Shown here: positions 61,563 through 64,000 of the stretch, piece by piece
Layout of the letters: each line of letters starts with the position of its first letter
How positions within the stretch are numbered: position 1 is the first letter of the stretch
NCBI RefSeq assembly: GCF_036046055.1
Contig: NZ_CP107939.1
Coordinates: forward strand, 5,208,001-5,272,000
Origin: Nocardia sp. NBC_00403
Lineage (GTDB): Bacteria; Actinomycetota; Actinomycetes; Mycobacteriales; Mycobacteriaceae
Length of the DNA: 64,000 nucleotides
Direction of reading: 5' to 3'
The notes under the pieces: generated by a model
The model's database searches: none
What the model saw: only the letters and a program-made list of their open reading frames with translations
Told to the model about the DNA's origin: nothing
Position numbers and translations under genes: made by a program

Positions 61563-62161
61563 TCGGTGTGTATCTTCCCGGTGACTCGCTGCTGCACCGG
61601 ATGCCTGCCGGATCGAAACTGGTGCTGCTGATCACCTCGATCGTGACGGCCACGGTGTTCGTGCGTGGCCCGGTGGCCGTCGCAGTGGTGGGGGTGCTGG
61701 TGGCGGGATTGTTCGCGATGGCCGGTGTTCCATGGAAAGTCGTTGTGGCCCAACTGCGTCCGATGGTGTGGATGCTGCTGATCATCGCCACGTTCCAGGT
61801 GCTGATCACCTCGCCCGCGCGTGCGGTTGTCGTGTGCGGTGTGTTGCTGATCTCGGTGGCGCTCGCGGCGCTGGTCACGCTCACCACGCGGGTCACCGAC
61901 ATGCTCGACGCCGTGACGCGTGCGCTCGGACCGCTGCGCAAGGTGGGGGTCGACCCTGAGCGGATCGGGCTGCTGCTGGCGCTGGCCATCCGGTGTGTTC
62001 CGCTGCTGACCGAGATCGTGCACGACGTCGCCGAGGCCAGGCGTGCTCGCGGGTTGCAGTGGTCGATGACGGCGCTGGTCACACCGGTGCTGGTACGAGC
62101 GCTGCGCACCGCGGACGCGATGGGTGACGCGCTCGCCGCCAGGGGTGTCGACGATGACTGA
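61559..62161 (+). CDS. bioN: BioN, ECF transporter T component
   Basis: The 200-residue EcfT-type membrane protein begins MIGVYLPGDSLLHRMPAGSK (the PG.S.LHR...G.K entry is typical). Four or five TMs follow, then the coupling helices with VGVDPERIGLLLALAIRCVP and EARRARGLQWS (A-R-R type motif that contacts the ATPase). It scaffolds BioY on BioM. It overlaps the next ligase by 8 bp. Confidence 0.92.
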   Translation: MIGVYLPGDSLLHRMPAGSKLVLLITSIVTATVFVRGPVAVAVVGVLVAGLFAMAGVPWKVVVAQLRPMVWMLLIIATFQVLITSPARAVVVCGVLLISVALAALVTLTTRVTDMLDAVTRALGPLRKVGVDPERIGLLLALAIRCVPLLTEIVHDVAEARRARGLQWSMTALVTPVLVRALRTADAMGDALAARGVDDD

Positions 62162-63554
62162 ACTGTTGGCCGAGCGCATCGTGCGGCGAGTCGGCGAGCA
62201 TCCGGAATCGACGGCGATCGTCGCCGCTCGCGCGAGCATCGACTACCGGGAGTTCTGGTCGCGGGTTACCCGCACCGCCGCCGGGCTCGACGGTATGGAC
62301 AGGGTCGCGGTGCTGCCCACCTCGGATATCGAATCGCTCGTCGCGGTGGCGGCGGCCATGCACGCGGGTGTCAGCGTTGTGCTGCTGCACCGGCACCTGC
62401 TGGCGAATCAACTGGCCCGAGTGCTCGAGCTCGCGAAGCCCAGCGCCGTCGTCGCCGCGCCGCGCCAACACCGGCGGTTGCGCCGCCTGGGCTTCGAGGA
62501 GGATGTGCAGACGGCGTCGGCACTGGAATCCAACGGCCCGGTCGGCCGCGCGCACCCCGAGAACGAACTGCTGGTCGGCATCACCTCCGGCATCACCGGC
62601 GAACCGAAGTTGTTCGTGCGTAACCAACATTCGTGGGCCACCACCCTCGATCGCTCCGACAACACCTTCGATATCGGCCGCGGCGATCGCGTCGCGGTGC
62701 CCGGTGTCCTCGACCACACGCATTTTCTCTACGGTGCCCTGCATGCCCTCACCCGTGGCGCGACAGTGGACCTGCGGCCGGTGGCGCAGTCGCTGCCCGA
62801 TGGGGCGACACACCTGTATTCGGTGCCGACGATCGCCTGGGATGTGGTGCGGTCGGGCATCGATCCGGTCGAGACCGTCCGTGAGGTGCTGTCCTCGGCG
62901 GCCCGGTGGCCGCGCCCGGGACGCCTTGCGTTGCAGGAGATCGTTCCGAACGCGTCGCTCGTGCATTTCTACGGCGCGTCCGAATTGAGCTTCGTGTCCT
63001 TCGATCGGGGACTCGGGGCCGTCGAGGAGACGTCCGCGGGCCGACTGTTCGACGGCGTCGAGGCGCAGATCCGTGACGAGTTGGTGTTCGTGCGCAGCGA
63101 CATGCTGTTCGACGGCTACCTCACCGACGACGGTGTGGTGAACGGACCGGTCGACGGCTGGATGTCGGTGGGCGACCGAGGCCGCGTGGTCGGCAACCAC
63201 CTACACCTGTTCGGCCGCAGCAGCGACATGCTGATCCGCGCGGGCCTCAATGTAGAACCCGCAGCCATCGAAGCCGCGCTCACCGCGCTACCTGGCATCG
63301 CCGAGGCCGCCTGCCTCGCAGTGCCCGACGCCCGAATGGGTGAAGCGCCCGCCGCCGCGATCGTGGTGCACGACGGTGCGCCGAGCACCGGCGAAATCTG
63401 GCGACACCTGCGCGCGACCCTCCCGAGCCCGAGCATGCCGATCCAGCTCGTGGTTCTCGACAGCCTGCCACGCACTGCGCGCGGAAAACTCGACCGTCAG
63501 GCGCTGTCTGCGATTCTCGCTACTCATCGCGGAGTCGAAGCCCGAACTGCTTAG
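62154..63554 (+). CDS. AMP-forming acyl-CoA ligase-like enzyme 2 of the biotin operon
   Basis: The 466-residue ANL enzyme has A3 LLVGITSGITGEPKLFVRN, A5 LVHFYGASELSFVSFDRG, A7 WMSVGDRGRVVGNHLHLFGR, A8 SDMLIRAGLNVEPAAIEAAL and A10 Lys in LPRTARGKLDRQALSAIL. It is longer than enzyme 1 and probably has a complete N-terminal domain. ATG 62154 overlaps the bioN stop (62159-62161). Two different ligases flanking an ECF importer suggest activation of the imported compound and of a second acid. The substrates (biotin, bisnorbiotin, pimelate or another fatty acid) cannot be read from sequence. Confidence 0.85.
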   Translation: MTELLAERIVRRVGEHPESTAIVAARASIDYREFWSRVTRTAAGLDGMDRVAVLPTSDIESLVAVAAAMHAGVSVVLLHRHLLANQLARVLELAKPSAVVAAPRQHRRLRRLGFEEDVQTASALESNGPVGRAHPENELLVGITSGITGEPKLFVRNQHSWATTLDRSDNTFDIGRGDRVAVPGVLDHTHFLYGALHALTRGATVDLRPVAQSLPDGATHLYSVPTIAWDVVRSGIDPVETVREVLSSAARWPRPGRLALQEIVPNASLVHFYGASELSFVSFDRGLGAVEETSAGRLFDGVEAQIRDELVFVRSDMLFDGYLTDDGVVNGPVDGWMSVGDRGRVVGNHLHLFGRSSDMLIRAGLNVEPAAIEAALTALPGIAEAACLAVPDARMGEAPAAAIVVHDGAPSTGEIWRHLRATLPSPSMPIQLVVLDSLPRTARGKLDRQALSAILATHRGVEARTA

Positions 63555-63558
63555 TGCC

Positions 63559-64000
63559 CTACGCCTTGTGCTGGGCCGAGGAGCGGGCCGGGTTGGCCTG
63601 TTTCACGGCCTTCGGGTCGAGCTCGTCCTGTTTGGCTTGCACGCCCGTCTCGATGCGGTCGCCCAGATTCTTGTCGACACTGCGCCAGTACTGGAATGCC
63701 CTGGACAGCACGGGTGCAGAGACACCGTTGAGCAGATGCCCGACGATATTGTCGACCAGCCGCTCGCGGGCGGCGTCGTCGAGAATATCGCGGACCAGTG
63801 TGCCTGCTTGGCCCCAATCGTCGTCGTCGCGGCGCAATGTGTATGCGGTGCGGACCATTTCGCCGTCACTGTGCCACCCGATGGATGGGCCGGAGACCGC
63901 GGGATCGGCGTGCGGGCCGCCCTTGGAGTTGGGCACGTAGACGGGGTCGCTCACGTTCGTGTAGCGCATCGCCCCATCTTTCGAGTACGACCGCGCTGTC
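63559..64000 (-). CDS. Catalase (clade 3), C-terminal part, cut by window edge
   Basis: The gene enters from the right edge; 147 C-terminal residues are visible. ARSYSKDGAMRYTNVSDPVY, PNSKGGPHADP, SIGWHSDGEMVRTAYTLRRD and DDDWGQAGTLVRDILDDAAR are the tail of small-subunit heme catalases. VDNIVGHLLNGVSAPVLSRA and QYWRSVDKNLGDRIETGVQA follow, then a Lys/Ala-rich end. The heme Tyr and active His lie beyond the window. It converges with the ligase gene with only 4 bp between stops. Confidence 0.92.
   Translation of the reverse strand, partial: TARSYSKDGAMRYTNVSDPVYVPNSKGGPHADPAVSGPSIGWHSDGEMVRTAYTLRRDDDDWGQAGTLVRDILDDAARERLVDNIVGHLLNGVSAPVLSRAFQYWRSVDKNLGDRIETGVQAKQDELDPKAVKQANPARSSAQHKA

Overview
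The window looks like chromosomal DNA of a high-GC, mycolic-acid-containing actinomycete, most probably Nocardia or a close relative. The evidence is an AftB-type arabinofuranosyltransferase (arabinogalactan synthesis), many GTG starts, leaderless-looking promoters, two DUF574 S-adenosyl methyltransferases, a SARP regulator, a TerD protein and an actinobacterial-type biotin ECF transporter. No taxonomic search was possible, so the genus is an inference.

Region 1 (0-2.3 kb) is the cell-wall gene aftB with a small ORF abutting each end. Region 2 (2.3-19.4 kb) is an accessory island. It has two intact surface or secreted-type genes: a lectin-like protein with near-identical 135-bp repeats, and a three-TIG plus DUF3494 ice-binding-like adhesin. 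Around them lies a graveyard of mobile DNA: IS701-like, IS3 (three copies), IS30 (two), IS256, IS21 and Tn3-type pieces. One IS3 sits inside an IS30 transposase with a clean 4-bp target duplication; the IS30 abuts an older IS3 remnant, which abuts an IS256 remnant. The right part (16.8-19.4 kb) holds two broken tyrosine recombinases, a ParB-like stump, a solitary type I-E-like CRISPR repeat, a 34-bp inverted-repeat pair and a copy of the 3' half of tRNA-Pro(GGG). This is what a decayed integrative (AICE-like) element would leave.

Region 3 (19.5-31 kb) is mostly intact: a membrane protein; a DyP peroxidase/PCu(A)C/membrane-protein operon; an SGNH hydrolase knocked out of frame by an 8-bp tandem duplication; a secreted trypsin-like protease; a DUF574 methyltransferase; and a two-component system followed by a 1015-residue DUF4153/DUF4173-like membrane protein with repeat-rich N-terminus. 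Region 4 (31-41.4 kb) has a toxin-antitoxin pair, small membrane proteins, TerD, and two ion-transport units (CBS protein plus ArsB/NhaD permease; NhaP-type antiporter with TrkA-C) that share an identical 19-nt leader motif. Between them is an ABC-2 exporter divergent from a MarR-like regulator. A TROVE/Ro remnant closes the region.

Region 5 (41.5-57.8 kb) is rich in regulators: a TetR-alpha/beta-hydrolase fusion with a perfect operator, a BlaI/M56-peptidase signalling pair with a coupled 30-codon ORF, the second DUF574 methyltransferase, MarR, a VanX-like dipeptidase lipoprotein, an RsbR-type STAS protein, an HxlR-controlled nitroreductase/DUF5519 operon, an FAD monooxygenase/hydrolase pair, a SARP regulator and a KhtT/KhtU-like K+/H+ antiporter.

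Region 6 (57.9-63.6 kb) is the most interesting metabolic unit: bioY, an AMP-forming ligase, a thiolase, bioM, bioN and a second AMP-forming ligase on one strand, almost all overlapping, behind a palindrome resembling a biotin-repressor operator. It suggests that import of biotin (or a relative) is tied to CoA activation and thiolytic side-chain chemistry. The window ends in the C-terminus of a clade-3 catalase.
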